The position numbers and the translations under genes were made by a program. Source: Pseudomonadota bacterium (GTDB lineage Bacteria > Desulfobacterota > Binatia > UBA9968). Taken from it: a stretch of 52,670 nt of DNA. The DNA lies in assembly GCA_021324155.1 (NCBI GenBank), contig JAJPJQ010000039.1, forward strand, positions 1-52,670, written 5' to 3'. Under the pieces are notes generated by a model that was given only the letters and a program-made list of their open reading frames with translations, searched no databases and had not been told where the DNA came from. Shown in pieces: positions 6,905 through 16,378 of the stretch. The first letter of the stretch is position 1, and every line of letters starts with the position of its first letter.

Positions 6905-8263
6905 ATGTCGTCACGATACGAAAGACTTAAGCGGCTTGATCACGCGTACGTCTGGCATCCGTTCACGCAGATGCAGGACTGGATGGCTGACGAGCCGTGC
7001 ATCATCGAGAGCGGCGAGGGCCACTATCTCGTCGACATCAACGGCAAACGATACCTCGACGGCGTCTCATCGCTCTGGTGCAATGTACACGGCCACCGAA
7101 AACGCGAGCTCGACGAGGCGATTAAAGCGCAGGTCGATAAAATCGCCCACTCGACTTTTCTAGGGCTCTCGCATCCGCCCGGTATCGAGCTGGCGGAAAA
7201 ATTAATCTCCATCGCGCCGGAAGGATTGAAGCGCGTCTTCTATTCCGACGACGGAGCGACCGCTGTCGAAGCCGCGCTCAAGATCGCCGTTCAATACTGG
7301 CAGCTGGACGGCGAGACGAAGCGGACGCGAATCGCGTCGCTCGGCGAGGCATACCATGGGGACACCGTCGGATCGATGAGTGTCGGCTACGCGGAGACTT
7401 TCCACCGTTTTCACCGCGATCTGCTTTTTCCCGTGCTGCGCCTGAATCCGCCTCATGTGTTCCGCTATTACGAGGGCATGCGTGAGGCCGATGCGCTTAA
7501 ACACGCGATCGACGAAGCGGAAAAGAAGCTTGCGGGGGAAAAAGATGCGCTCGCGGCGCTCATTGTCGAGCCGTTGATACAAGGCGCTGCAGGCATGTGG
7601 GCGCATCCCGTCGAATACTTGCGCGCGCTGCGCGAGATCTGCCGCCGCAACCGCATTCTTTTCATCGCCGATGAGGTCGCGACGGGCTTCGGCCGCACCG
7701 GACGGATGTTCGCCTGTGAGCACGCCGGCGTTACGCCGGATATTCTCTGCGTCGCCAAAGGCATCACCGGCGGCTATCTGCCGCTCGCGGCGACGCTCGC
7801 GACCGAAGAGATTTTTTCGGCGTTTCTCGGCGAGTACAAGGAATTCAAAAGCTTCTTCCACGGACATACGTACACGGGCAATCCGCTCGGGTGCGCGGCG
7901 GGGCTTGCGAGCCTGAAGGTTTTTGAGTCCCAAAAGATTCTCGAACGGATGCAACCGAAGATAGAATATCTGCGCGAACGTTTAGCGAAGAAATTTTTGC
8001 CGCTCGATCATGTCACCGATACTCGTCAATGGGGCCTCATGGTCGGCATTGAGCTGGCCGAAGACAAGCAAACGCGGCGCAGCTATCCGGTCGAGAAGCG
8101 CATCGGCCACAAGGTGATCCTCGAAGCGCGCCGGCGCGGCGTCATCATCCGGCCGCTCGGCGATGTGGTTATTCTGATGCCGCCGCTGGCGATCGGCGAT
8201 GACGAGTTGAAGACGCTGCTCGACGTCGTTTGTGAATCGATCAAGGCGGTGACGGAGCGTTGA
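6905..8263 (+). CDS. bioA: Adenosylmethionine-8-amino-7-oxononanoate aminotransferase
   Basis: 452 residues from ATG 6905. Class III PLP aminotransferase that makes 7,8-diaminopelargonate from the BioF product, normally with S-adenosylmethionine as amino donor. Signatures: VWHPFTQMQDW (16-26), a BioA hallmark; SDDGATAVEAALKIA (114-128); IADEVATGFGRTG (254-266) with Asp256 for the PLP ring nitrogen; and the Schiff-base Lys285 in CVAKGITGGYLP. The 460-residue class with this N-terminus matches BioA rather than other class III enzymes. Its TGA overlaps the ATG of bioD by one base, so translation is probably coupled. Confidence 0.96.
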   Translation: MSSRYERLKRLDHAYVWHPFTQMQDWMADEPCIIESGEGHYLVDINGKRYLDGVSSLWCNVHGHRKRELDEAIKAQVDKIAHSTFLGLSHPPGIELAEKLISIAPEGLKRVFYSDDGATAVEAALKIAVQYWQLDGETKRTRIASLGEAYHGDTVGSMSVGYAETFHRFHRDLLFPVLRLNPPHVFRYYEGMREADALKHAIDEAEKKLAGEKDALAALIVEPLIQGAAGMWAHPVEYLRALREICRRNRILFIADEVATGFGRTGRMFACEHAGVTPDILCVAKGITGGYLPLAATLATEEIFSAFLGEYKEFKSFFHGHTYTGNPLGCAAGLASLKVFESQKILERMQPKIEYLRERLAKKFLPLDHVTDTRQWGLMVGIELAEDKQTRRSYPVEKRIGHKVILEARRRGVIIRPLGDVVILMPPLAIGDDELKTLLDVVCESIKAVTER

Positions 8264-8970
8264 TGGGCACCGGCATCTTCATCACCGGCACGGACACCGC
8301 CGTCGGCAAGACGCTGGTCGCGTGCGGCCTCGCAGCGCTGTTCAAAGAATCCGGTCTCAGCGTCGGCATCATGAAGCCCGCCGAGACAGGCTGCATCGAG
8401 AAAGACGGAGAGCTGTTTCCGGAAGATGCCGTGCGTTTGAAGAACGTGGCCGGCTCGGACGACCCGCTGGAGAATATCTGTCCGTATCGCCTGGTCGATC
8501 CGCTCGCGCCGAGCGTCGCCGCCGAGCGCGCCGGCGTCAAGATCGACATCGCGCGCATCCGGCGCATCTACGATGAGATCGCGTCGCGTAACGACATCAC
8601 GATCGTCGAAGGCGCCGGCGGTCTTCTGGTCCCGCTGCTCCCGCATTATACCTACGCCGATCTCGCGAAGCTACTGAAGCTGCCGGTGATCATCGTCGCG
8701 GCGAACCGTCTCGGCGCGATTAATCATCTCTCTCTGACGCTGGAAAGCGCCGCCGCTCGCGGCCTGCGCGTTGCCGGCTATGTTTGGAATAATCTCGAGC
8801 GGCAGCCGTCGCTCGCCGCGGAGACGAATCCTGACGCGCTGCGGTTCCTGACCGCGGTTCCGTGCATGGGAGAAATTCCCTACGTGGAGAGTTTCGAGCG
8901 CCATGCTCTTGCGAAGCTTTTTGCTGAGCGGCTCGGCGGTGCTCTCGATGGCCTGCTCAAGCGGCGTTGA
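8263..8970 (+). CDS. bioD: Dethiobiotin synthetase
   Basis: 235 residues from the ATG that shares a base with the bioA stop (TGATG). It closes the ureido ring of dethiobiotin from diaminopelargonate, CO2 and ATP. The N-terminal P-loop reads TGTDTAVGKT (8-17), followed by MKPAETGC, and EGAGGLLVPLLPHYTYADLAKLLKLPV around residues 110-140 is the classic BioD switch region. It is the last gene of the bio operon and its final 14 bases overlap the convergent MFS gene. Confidence 0.96.
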   Translation: MGTGIFITGTDTAVGKTLVACGLAALFKESGLSVGIMKPAETGCIEKDGELFPEDAVRLKNVAGSDDPLENICPYRLVDPLAPSVAAERAGVKIDIARIRRIYDEIASRNDITIVEGAGGLLVPLLPHYTYADLAKLLKLPVIIVAANRLGAINHLSLTLESAAARGLRVAGYVWNNLERQPSLAAETNPDALRFLTAVPCMGEIPYVESFERHALAKLFAERLGGALDGLLKRR

Positions 8971-10231
8971 CGGTATCGACCGCCGGCGCGGCCTCGAAGC
9001 GCTTCACCGCGGGCGACAGCGTCCACATGAGCAGCGTAAGCGCGATTCCGACGCCGCTGCCGGCGAGCAGCGCGCCGGGCGCTCCCATCAATGACGCGAG
9101 GAATCCGACGATCATCGCGCCGACCGCATTGGCGCCCTGCGAGAACATATTGAAAACCGAGAACGCGCGGCCGCGCAGGTGATCGGGCGTCAGCAGATGA
9201 AACGATGTCTGGCGCATGACCGCCTGCAGAGAGTTGGTGAGGCCGAGGCACGCCACGAGCCCGACCGCGACCCAGAAGCTCGGCGTCACGGCGAACGCGC
9301 CGAGAGACAGGCTGAAAATCAGAAACGCCCACAGTGCGAGCATGCCTTTACGCCGGACGTCGCCCATGAACAGCACGCTGAGCGTTCCGAGCGTGCCGCC
9401 GATTGCCGGCGCGGAAGCGAGCATGCCGAAGCCGGCCGGCCCGACATGGTGAATGTCCTTAGCAAACACTGGCAGCAACGGGCGGTAGTAGCCGACGCTC
9501 ATGATGATGAAGTCCATCATCACGAGCGCGAAGACGATGCGCTGGAGCCAAAGAAAGCGGACGCCGTCGAGCAGCCCGCTAGGCGTTACCGCCGCCTTCA
9601 CGCGGTCCGACTCCGCTGAGCTTTTGATCATTAAAAAGGCGGCCGCGGCGGGAACGTAGGCGAGCGCGTTCACCAGATACGCGTTGCCGGCGCTCGCGGC
9701 GGCGAGCGCGACGCCGGCGAACATCGGCCCGATGAAATGCGCGCTCTGCGCCATGCTGGAGTTCAGCGCCGCGGCGTTGGTCAGGTGCGAACGCGGCACT
9801 AGGGCGGAGATCATCGCCATGCGCGCGGGATACAGGATGATATTCAGACCGGACGTCAGCGCGGTCGCTACAAGGATGTGCCAAACCTGGATCAAGCCCG
9901 TGATTGTGAGGACGCCAAGCGAGAGCGCGACGAGAAAGTTCCCCGCCATGGTGATACAGGAGAGCGTGCGCCTGTCCATGAGATCGGCAAGCGAACCGCC
10001 GAACAGTCCGACGACGAAAAGCGGCACCGCCTGGGCAAGGCCGGTCATGCCCAAGAGAAACGCGGATCCGGAGAGCTCGTAGACCTGATACAGATTCTGC
10101 GTCTGGCGCATCTGCTGCGCGATCGTGATGAAGAACGAGCCAAAGAACAGCAGACTGAAGTCGCGGTAGCGGAGCGAGGCCCAGGGAACTGAGGGCAACG
10201 CATCGTCGGCGTGTTCCAAGATGTCTTTCAT
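8957..10231 (-). CDS. MFS transporter, EntS-like (MFS_3) family
   Basis: 424 residues with about twelve hydrophobic segments. RYRDFSLLFFGSFFITIAQQM at residues 22-42 and GLFGGSLADLMDRRTL around 96-111 (the loop 2-3 motif with charged DRR) mark the major facilitator superfamily, closest in style to the EntS/MFS_3 drug and siderophore exporters. An inner-membrane, proton-driven exporter of unknown substrate is the likely role. It converges on bioD with a 14-base overlap and lies 20 bases after larC on the same strand. No clear Shine-Dalgarno is visible. Confidence 0.92.
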   Translation of the reverse strand: MKDILEHADDALPSVPWASLRYRDFSLLFFGSFFITIAQQMRQTQNLYQVYELSGSAFLLGMTGLAQAVPLFVVGLFGGSLADLMDRRTLSCITMAGNFLVALSLGVLTITGLIQVWHILVATALTSGLNIILYPARMAMISALVPRSHLTNAAALNSSMAQSAHFIGPMFAGVALAAASAGNAYLVNALAYVPAAAAFLMIKSSAESDRVKAAVTPSGLLDGVRFLWLQRIVFALVMMDFIIMSVGYYRPLLPVFAKDIHHVGPAGFGMLASAPAIGGTLGTLSVLFMGDVRRKGMLALWAFLIFSLSLGAFAVTPSFWVAVGLVACLGLTNSLQAVMRQTSFHLLTPDHLRGRAFSVFNMFSQGANAVGAMIVGFLASLMGAPGALLAGSGVGIALTLLMWTLSPAVKRFEAAPAVDTVNAA

Positions 10232-10251
10232 CGTAAACGCGACTGAAAAAG

Positions 10252-11415
10252 CTAGGGCGTGAAATTTTTCAACGCTTCATCGTACACGGCTTTCAGCGGG
10301 ACTTTCTTTCGTGCGGCGATGCGCCTGACGTCGTCGTATTCCGGCGCGCCGCGCCGCGCGCCGTCCGGCTGCTCGACGACTTTGACTTTCACGCTGCCAT
10401 ATTTCGTCTTAACGCGGACGATCTCGCGCTTCAGCACGGAGCGATGGACCGGATAATAGCGCACGCCGATGGTCGATGTCTCTGAAAAAATAATCGCCGT
10501 CAGGTTTTCGCGGAGGCCGGGCGCGGCGATGACGCGCAAGAGCACACCGGGACGGTTTTTTTTCATCTGCACCGGCGTCAGGAAAACGTCGCGCGCGCCG
10601 GCGGCGAAAAGCCGCTCGAAGACGTAGTCGTAAAGCTCGGGGCTCATGTCATCGATGTTCGTCTCGATGACGAGCATCTCGTCGTGTTCCGAACCCGCTT
10701 TGTCCTGCCCCATTACCAGACGTAACAGGTTCGGCCGGTCGGGAAATTCCTTTTCGCCGGCGCCGCAGCCGATCTTCTCAACGATCATTTCCGGCGCGGC
10801 GCCGAAACTCTTTCCCAGACTCGCGACGATCGCCGCGCCCGTCGGGGTCACCGTCTCGGCCTGGAGATCGACCCATTGGACCCGCAAGCCTTTCAGTAAT
10901 TCCAGCGTCGCGGGTCCGGGCAGCGGCAGCGCGCCGTGACGCGATTTCGTCACGCCGCGGCCGAGTGGGATGCGCGAGAAATGAAAGGCGTCGATCTTAA
11001 GATGATGCGAGCCGACGGCGGCTGAGACGATATCCACGATCGAATCCGTCGCGCCGACTTCGTGGAAATGGACGCGCTCGGGCGCGACGCCGTGGACCTT
11101 GCCTTCGGCGGCGGCGAGGCGCTCGAAAATGTCGAGCGCGCTCTCCTTGACCGGCTCTTCGAGCGCGCTTTGCCGCAGCATGCGCCGGATCTCCGCCCAG
11201 GAGCGCTCCGGCTCTTGCCTTCCGGCGACGACGCGGAAGCGCGCCGCGCGGATCGCGCCGATTTTTTTGCTGCCCAGTTCGAGGCGATATTTGAGGCCGG
11301 GAATTTTCTTGAGCTCGGCTTTGAGCGCGTCGAGCGGCAGGCCGAGATCGAGCAGCGCCGCGGCGAACATGTCGCCGCTCGCGCCGCCGATCAGGTCGCC
11401 GTACACGATTTTCAT
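10252..11415 (-). CDS. larC: Nickel-pincer cofactor biosynthesis protein LarC
   Basis: 387 residues. LarC inserts nickel into the pyridinium-dithiocarboxylate pincer cofactor used by lactate racemase and other LarA-family epimerases. Seen here: MKIVYGDLIGGASGDMFAAALLDLG at the start, VHFHEVGATDSIVDIVSAAVG (about 120-140), SRIPLGRG, TPTGAAIV, and the C-terminal ETNIDDMSPELYDYVFERLF. In Lactobacillus plantarum the protein is made from two reading frames joined by frameshifting; here it is one open frame. LarB, LarE and LarA are not in the window, so cofactor synthesis must be completed elsewhere or LarC has another use. Confidence 0.95.
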   Translation of the reverse strand: MKIVYGDLIGGASGDMFAAALLDLGLPLDALKAELKKIPGLKYRLELGSKKIGAIRAARFRVVAGRQEPERSWAEIRRMLRQSALEEPVKESALDIFERLAAAEGKVHGVAPERVHFHEVGATDSIVDIVSAAVGSHHLKIDAFHFSRIPLGRGVTKSRHGALPLPGPATLELLKGLRVQWVDLQAETVTPTGAAIVASLGKSFGAAPEMIVEKIGCGAGEKEFPDRPNLLRLVMGQDKAGSEHDEMLVIETNIDDMSPELYDYVFERLFAAGARDVFLTPVQMKKNRPGVLLRVIAAPGLRENLTAIIFSETSTIGVRYYPVHRSVLKREIVRVKTKYGSVKVKVVEQPDGARRGAPEYDDVRRIAARKKVPLKAVYDEALKNFTP

Positions 11416-11418
11416 AGC

Positions 11419-11497
11419 GAGGAAGCTTTCAGCAATCAGCCATTACCGAGGGAAAGAGATTTCGGCTTAAAGCTGAATCGCTGAAGACTGATAGCTT
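11419..11497. repeat. Palindromic spacer element 3 upstream of larC
   Basis: AAGCTTTCAG...CAATCAGCC on the left is an imperfect inverse complement of GGCTTAAAGCTGAATCG / CTGAAGACTGATAGCTT on the right, so the 80-base spacer can fold back on itself. It is built of short TCAGC/GCTGA units and resembles in architecture, not in exact sequence, the other intergenic elements of this window. Confidence 0.6.
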
Positions 11498-11500
11498 TTT

Positions 11501-12712
11501 TTACCACGGGGTGCGGATTTCTTTGCCGCTCGTCTCGACGAAAATCTTCTCGGCCTTGAACGGTTTCCCGCGCAGCCGGTCGGTGAGCCAGTCGACGATC
11601 AGCGTGCGCGAGCGCGGATTGCGGATCGAATGCTTCTCGCCCTCGTAGACGACCAGCACCTTCGGGCCGCGCACCTCTTCCATGAAGTCGTAGACGAACT
11701 CGATCGGGCAGAGTTCGTCGTCCTCGCCCGCGACGATCAGATACGGGCAGTTGATCTTAGACGCCACGCGCTTGAGCGTCAGCGTTTTGGCGAACTCATC
11801 GAACGCCGCCTCATCGTCGTAGCCGGACATGTACATGTAGTTCATCTTGAACGTCGGCGAGGCGGTGTTGAAGATCGTGTACTGCCCGGGCTCGACGCAG
11901 ACGCCGCTTACTGCGCAGGCTTTGAAGCGTGGCTCGGCGGCGGCCACGCGCGGCCCCCAGTACGAGCCCATGCTTGAGCCCATGATCGCTAGATGGTTCG
12001 CGTCGATCTCCGGACGCTTCGAAAGATAATCCGCCGCGAGCTTGCCCGCGTCTTCGTAGTTCGACGCCGTACACTTGATGCCGCGGGCGCGCGTCTCGCC
12101 CTGACCGGGGCCGTCGATTGCGAGCACGGCGATGCCGCGTTCGATAAACGGCTCGCCGTAGAGCGGGTTGTCCTCCTTCACGCCGTCCATGCCGGGAATA
12201 TAGAGGACGCATGGGACTTTCTCGCCGGCTTTCAATCCCGGCGGCAGGTGCAGCAGCGCGGCGATGTTGTTGCCTTCGTACGGCAGGTCGATCCGCTCGA
12301 TCGGCCGTCCGGCGAAGCGAATGAACTTGTCGTAGCACTCGCGCTTCTTCTCGCCCCAGGCGATGCGTTTCGGATTGTTGTCCTCGTAGACCGCCCACAT
12401 CGCGTTCGTATAGAAGGTTGCCGCGACGTAGTAGTGCTCGCGCGCCTCGACCTCATGCCCGGCGGCTTCGGACTCGCGCGCGAGCTCCTCTCGGCGCGCC
12501 GCTGCGCGCGAGAATTCGCGCGGGATATCGGTGAATTTCTGCACGCGCCGGCTGATCTCGCGGATATCCGCCTCGACGCCGGCGCCGCAATTGCGCAGAA
12601 TCTTGCCCGTCCGCCCCTGGTCCCAATCGAGTCCACGCGTCTGGATGATTTGATCGAGCAGCCAGCGCTGCTCGCGCCAGCGCTTCATTTTGCGTTCGGT
12701 TTCGACTCGCAT
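11501..12712 (-). CDS. Alpha/beta hydrolase (DUF1100/FrsA-like esterase or C-C hydrolase)
   Basis: 403 residues: an N-terminal helical region (about 1-140) followed by an alpha/beta-hydrolase fold. The nucleophile elbow is G245-S-S247-M-G249, the acid is in VAGEDDELCP (Asp331/332) and the histidine in YEGEKHSIRNP (His361). CVLYIPGMDGVKED and LAIDGPGQGE are the strand 3 and strand 4 motifs. This helical-lid architecture is known from 2,6-dihydroxypseudooxynicotine hydrolase and related prolyl-oligopeptidase-like enzymes. No signal peptide. AAAGGAG precedes the ATG. The gene lies 12 bases after a secreted binding protein, suggesting uptake followed by hydrolysis, but the substrate is unknown. 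Confidence 0.9.
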   Translation of the reverse strand: MRVETERKMKRWREQRWLLDQIIQTRGLDWDQGRTGKILRNCGAGVEADIREISRRVQKFTDIPREFSRAAARREELARESEAAGHEVEAREHYYVAATFYTNAMWAVYEDNNPKRIAWGEKKRECYDKFIRFAGRPIERIDLPYEGNNIAALLHLPPGLKAGEKVPCVLYIPGMDGVKEDNPLYGEPFIERGIAVLAIDGPGQGETRARGIKCTASNYEDAGKLAADYLSKRPEIDANHLAIMGSSMGSYWGPRVAAAEPRFKACAVSGVCVEPGQYTIFNTASPTFKMNYMYMSGYDDEAAFDEFAKTLTLKRVASKINCPYLIVAGEDDELCPIEFVYDFMEEVRGPKVLVVYEGEKHSIRNPRSRTLIVDWLTDRLRGKPFKAEKIFVETSGKEIRTPW

Positions 12713-12724
12713 GATGGCTCCTTT

Positions 12725-13663
12725 CTACTTCGCTTTCACGAACCGGTCGTCGACGAATTTGCGCAAATCCACATTCTTCAACATCGGCACGGTGTCGACG
12801 AGGCTCTCGCGCACCGCCTCCAGTCCTTTCATCGACGGATAAGGCGGGCTCGTTAAGGCGGTCGCGTATTCGCGATACCCGGCTTCGAGCAGACTTTCGT
12901 TATCGACGCCGACGTATTTCTTCAAGATCTTCAGAGCCGCTTTGCCATCTTCCTTGTAGATTTTCGCGCCTTCGGTGAGCGCTGCCATGAATGCGTGCGC
13001 CGTCTGCGGGCTCGCGGCGATATAGTCGCGCTTGGCGGCGATGCCGGAGAAGGTGAATTCCTTGCCGAGGTCAGGAATGAAAACTAGGCGTTTGTAGCCG
13101 GCCTCGAGCGCAGCGGTCGAAAACGGCGGCGAGAGGATTCCCGCCTGCACCGCACCGGCGCGTAAACCGGTGAGAATCTCCGGGATGCCGCCCATGCTGA
13201 TGAGCGAGACGTCCTTCGTCGTAAGCCCCAAGTGCTCGAGCGCCGCACGCGCGGCGAGATCGGCGGCGGAGCCGAGACGCGTGATGCCGATTTTTTTTCC
13301 TTTAAGGATCTCGCGCGTGATCCCCGGCTCTGCGACGAGCGAAAAGACCATCTTGTGCGTCGTCGTGCCGATCCAGACGAAATCGGCTCCTTGCGCCCAC
13401 GCCGTCATAATCGCCCCCGGAGCGAGATGGCTGAACTGGATTTCGCCAGCGAGCAGCGCCTGGGTCGCCGTCGTGCCGCTGCGAAAATAGATCAGCGAGG
13501 AATCGAGCCCGTGCTTTTTGAAGATGCCCTGCTCATGTGTCAGCCAAAGACCGCCGATGCCGGCTGAAATCGCGCTGTAGGCTATTTTGACAGCCCGATT
13601 TTGCGCCGCGACGCCGGACGCAAGGAGGAGGGCAAAGGCGAGAGCCAGGACTGTGGTTCTCAT
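12725..13663 (-). CDS. Secreted NMT1/SsuA-like ABC substrate-binding protein
   Basis: 312 residues from the ATG at 13663; the in-frame TTG four codons earlier is a poorer start. Residues 1-20 (MRTTVLALAFALLLASGVAA) are a Sec signal peptide ending in an AxA-type site, so the protein is periplasmic. KIAYSAISAGIGGLWLTHEQGIFKKHGLD and KGKKIGITRLGSAADLAARAAL are typical of the nitrate/sulfonate/taurine binding-protein family. No permease or ATPase is nearby. Ligand unknown. The 140 bases upstream separate it from the divergent complex I cluster 1. Confidence 0.9.
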   Translation of the reverse strand: MRTTVLALAFALLLASGVAAQNRAVKIAYSAISAGIGGLWLTHEQGIFKKHGLDSSLIYFRSGTTATQALLAGEIQFSHLAPGAIMTAWAQGADFVWIGTTTHKMVFSLVAEPGITREILKGKKIGITRLGSAADLAARAALEHLGLTTKDVSLISMGGIPEILTGLRAGAVQAGILSPPFSTAALEAGYKRLVFIPDLGKEFTFSGIAAKRDYIAASPQTAHAFMAALTEGAKIYKEDGKAALKILKKYVGVDNESLLEAGYREYATALTSPPYPSMKGLEAVRESLVDTVPMLKNVDLRKFVDDRFVKAK

Positions 13664-13734
13664 GGTCGCTCTCAAAGCGCTAAACCATAGTCAAATTCCG
13701 CTGCGATGGCAATGCCGCCGAGCGCGGATTCAAG

Positions 13735-13764
13735 TTGACCGAGGGGACGATTTATGCCTATAGT
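13735..13764 (+). promoter_or_regulatory. Sigma70-type promoter of complex I cluster 1
   Basis: TTGACC (13735-13740) and TATAGT (13759-13764), each five of six consensus bases, are separated by 18 bases and lie 51 bases before the nuoA start. It is the only good promoter seen before the eleven-gene cluster. Confidence 0.65.
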
Positions 13765-13815
13765 GATTTGAGCTGATTCACCTCTTAAATCGATAAGTTT
13801 CAGCGTAAAAACCCG

Positions 13816-14202
13816 ATGCTTTTCAACTTCGCCAATGTGTTGGTTTTTACGGCGCTAGGGGCCGGTTTCGTCGGCGTCAATCTGCTGATCGGCAAGCTCT
13901 TACGGCCGAACAATCCGCAGGAGCGCAAGCTTTCGACTTACGAATGCGGCGAGCCGGCGACCGGCAGCGCATGGGTCAATTTCAATATCCGATTCTATGT
14001 CGTCGCGCTGATTTTTATCGTATTCGAGGTCGAGATCGCTTTCGTTTTCCCGGTCGCTACAGCGTTCCGCCGCTGGGTCGAAAGCGGCCAGGGTGGATTC
14101 GCCTTCATCGAGATACTCGTTTTCGTGGCGATCCTCATGCTCGGGCTAGTCTACGCCTGGGCCAAGGGCGATCTCGAGTGGGTCAAGAAAATCGAGTCAT
14201 AG
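13816..14202 (+). CDS. nuoA: NADH-quinone oxidoreductase subunit A (cluster 1)
   Basis: 128 residues, three membrane helices. The loop after helix 1 reads [14 protein letters not shown], including the Cys known as Cys39 in mitochondrial ND3 that reports the active/deactive state, then [26 protein letters not shown]. NuoA lies at the junction between the quinone channel and the membrane arm. First gene of cluster 1; nuoB begins 7 bases later. The cluster 2 copy carries FESG instead of YECG, so the two are distinct lineages rather than a recent duplicate. Confidence 0.96.
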   Translation: MLFNFANVLVFTALGAGFVGVNLLIGKLLRPNNPQERKLSTYECGEPATGSAWVNFNIRFYVVALIFIVFEVEIAFVFPVATAFRRWVESGQGGFAFIEILVFVAILMLGLVYAWAKGDLEWVKKIES

Positions 14203-14209
14203 GGGAATT

Positions 14210-14719
14210 ATGCAACCGCTGCTGAATTCACTGCCTGAAACCGTATTTACCACTAAGGTCGACGAGTTGCTGAATTGGGGCAGGGCGTCGTCGCAGTGGT
14301 ACATGCTTTTCGGGCTCGCCTGCTGCGCGATCGAGCTGATGCAGACCGGCGGGCCGCGCGCTGACCTCGACCGCTTCGGCTGCGTGCCGCGCGCTACGCC
14401 GCGCCAGTCGGATCTGATGATCGTGGCCGGCACGCTCACCTACAAGATGGCGAAGCGCACGAAGCTGCTCTACGACCAGATGCCCGATCCCAAATATGTT
14501 ATCTCGATGGGCAGCTGCTCGAACTGCGGCGGTCTGTTCCAGGTCGCCTACTCCGTTTGCAAGGGCGTCGATAAGATCATCCCGGTCGATGTCTACGTGC
14601 CCGGCTGCCCCCCCAGGCCGGAAGCGTTGACCGAGGGGCTGCTCAGAATTCAGGACAAGATGATGCGCGAGCGCTGGCTCGTGAAGGATCCGGCGCGCGA
14701 GGAGCGGGCGGGTACCTAG
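14210..14719 (+). CDS. nuoB: NADH-quinone oxidoreductase subunit B (only copy in window)
   Basis: 169 residues. NuoB binds the terminal iron-sulfur cluster N2 that hands electrons to quinone. All four ligands are present: the tandem C38-C39 in [10 protein letters not shown]103 in MGSCSNCGG and C133 in [10 protein letters not shown]. The C-terminus is short. Its TAG overlaps the GTG start of nuoC by one base. Cluster 2 has no nuoB, so this is the only NuoB encoded in the window and may have to serve both complexes. Confidence 0.97.
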   Translation: MQPLLNSLPETVFTTKVDELLNWGRASSQWYMLFGLACCAIELMQTGGPRADLDRFGCVPRATPRQSDLMIVAGTLTYKMAKRTKLLYDQMPDPKYVISMGSCSNCGGLFQVAYSVCKGVDKIIPVDVYVPGCPPRPEALTEGLLRIQDKMMRERWLVKDPAREERAGT

Positions 14720-15231
14720 TGCAGGTGCAGGAGATCTATAACAAGCTCGAAAAGCAGTTCCCCGGCAAAGTCGGACTTTTTCGCGGCGACATCTTCGATC
14801 CTTGCCTGAATGTCGATGCTGGAGCGATCGTAGAGGTCTGCCGCTACCTGCGCGACGACCCGGAAACTTCTTTCGAGGTGCTATCCGACTTGACGGCGGT
14901 CGACTGGACCAAGAAGGACGACGAAAAAATTCAGGTTGTCTACCATCTGTTTTCCTACGGCAAGCGGCACCAGATCGTCCTCAAGGTCGATCTGCCGCGC
15001 GAGGCGCCGCGCATCGCCACCGTCGAAGGCGTCTGGAAGGCGGCCAACTGGTTCGAGCGCGAAGTGTTCGATCTCTTCGGCGTCGACTTCGTCGGCCACA
15101 GCGATCTCAGGCGCATCATGCTGCCTGAGGACTGGATCGGCCATCCGCTGAGGAAGGATTACGTCGAGCAGGAAGAATACGACGGCATCAGCACGCAGCG
15201 CGCGCCGCTCGTCGAGAAATTATTGAAATAG
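14719..15231 (+). CDS. nuoC: NADH-quinone oxidoreductase subunit C (cluster 1)
   Basis: 170 residues from a GTG start that overlaps the nuoB stop by one base. The 30-kDa subunit signature is seen: [30 protein letters not shown] and the strongly conserved [31 protein letters not shown] region near residues 110-140. NuoC packs beside NuoD in the quinone module. It is not fused to NuoD, unlike E. coli NuoCD. The following nuoD begins 1 base after its stop. Confidence 0.96.
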   Translation: MQVQEIYNKLEKQFPGKVGLFRGDIFDPCLNVDAGAIVEVCRYLRDDPETSFEVLSDLTAVDWTKKDDEKIQVVYHLFSYGKRHQIVLKVDLPREAPRIATVEGVWKAANWFEREVFDLFGVDFVGHSDLRRIMLPEDWIGHPLRKDYVEQEEYDGISTQRAPLVEKLLK

Positions 15232-15232
15232 A

Positions 15233-16375
15233 ATGAGCGAAGCCGTTTACCCCCAGAGCGAGGTCTTCCACACCGAGGACATGACGATCAGCGTCGGTCC
15301 GCAACACCCGAGCACGCACGGCGTGCTTCGCTTCGTGGTGCGCACCGACGGGGAGGTCATCGGCGAGGCGATCCCGGACGTCGGCTATCTCCACCGCTCG
15401 ATCGAGAAAATCGGCGAGAAGTGCACCTATCACGGCTACGTGCCGTACACCGACCGGGCCGATTATCTCGCCGCGATGTTCGCCAACCAGGGCTTCTGCA
15501 TGGCGGCGGAAAAGCTGGCCGCGACGGAAGTCACCCGGCGCGGGGAGTTTTGCCGCGTCATCGCCTGCGAGCTCAACCGCATCGCCAGTCACTTGATCTC
15601 GGTCGGCACGTTCGGCCAGGACATCGGCGCGATCACGCCGTTTCTCCACGCGCTCCGTGAGCGCGAGACGATCAACGACCTGATGGAGGAGATCTGCGGC
15701 GCACGACTGACTTACAACTATATCCGCATCGGCGGCGTCGGCTACGACATCACGCAGGAGACCTGCGATAAAATTCTTACGTTCCTCGACCACTTCGATC
15801 CGATCGTCGACGAGTACAACCGGCTGCTCTCCTACAACAAGATTTACATCGAGCGGCTCGCGAACGTCGCGGTCATCACCAAGGAAGAGGCGTTCCAGTA
15901 CAACCTCGTCGGGCCGAACCTGCGCGCCTCGGGCATCAAATGGGACATTCGCCGCGATATTCCGTATTCCGTTTATCCCGAGCTCGACTTCGAAGTGCCC
16001 GTGGGCCACGGCGAGAAGGGGACGCTCGGCGACTGTTACGACAGGTACTGGGTGCGCATGCAGGAGCTGCAGGAAAGCAGCAAAATCGTCCGTCAATGCC
16101 TGAAAATGATGCCCAAAGGGCCGGCGATCTCCAAAGTCCCGCGCAAGTTCAAGCCGCCCGCGGGCGAGGTTTACGTGCGCGTGGAGGCGCCGCGCGGCGA
16201 CATGGGCTACTACGTTGTGAGCGACGGCAGCGAATATCCTTATCGGGTGCGCATCCGCACGGGGTCTTTCACCGCCATGGGAATCATCGACAAGCTCTCG
16301 CGCGGCATCATGGTCGCCGACCTGATCGCGCTCATCGCGAGCCTCGACGTCGATGCGCCGGAGATCGATCGCTAA
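15233..16375 (+). CDS. nuoD: NADH-quinone oxidoreductase subunit D (cluster 1)
   Basis: 380 residues, 49-kDa subunit related to the large subunit of [NiFe] hydrogenase but without its metal cysteines. The quinone-site histidine lies in [14 protein letters not shown] and the quinone-site tyrosine in VPYTDRADY, the counterparts of His38 and Tyr87 of Thermus Nqo4. The family C-terminus ([23 protein letters not shown]) is intact. Only 3 bases separate it from nuoH; nuoE, nuoF and nuoG, which normally lie here, are absent. Confidence 0.97.
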   Translation: MSEAVYPQSEVFHTEDMTISVGPQHPSTHGVLRFVVRTDGEVIGEAIPDVGYLHRSIEKIGEKCTYHGYVPYTDRADYLAAMFANQGFCMAAEKLAATEVTRRGEFCRVIACELNRIASHLISVGTFGQDIGAITPFLHALRERETINDLMEEICGARLTYNYIRIGGVGYDITQETCDKILTFLDHFDPIVDEYNRLLSYNKIYIERLANVAVITKEEAFQYNLVGPNLRASGIKWDIRRDIPYSVYPELDFEVPVGHGEKGTLGDCYDRYWVRMQELQESSKIVRQCLKMMPKGPAISKVPRKFKPPAGEVYVRVEAPRGDMGYYVVSDGSEYPYRVRIRTGSFTAMGIIDKLSRGIMVADLIALIASLDVDAPEIDR

Positions 16376-16378
16376 GCA

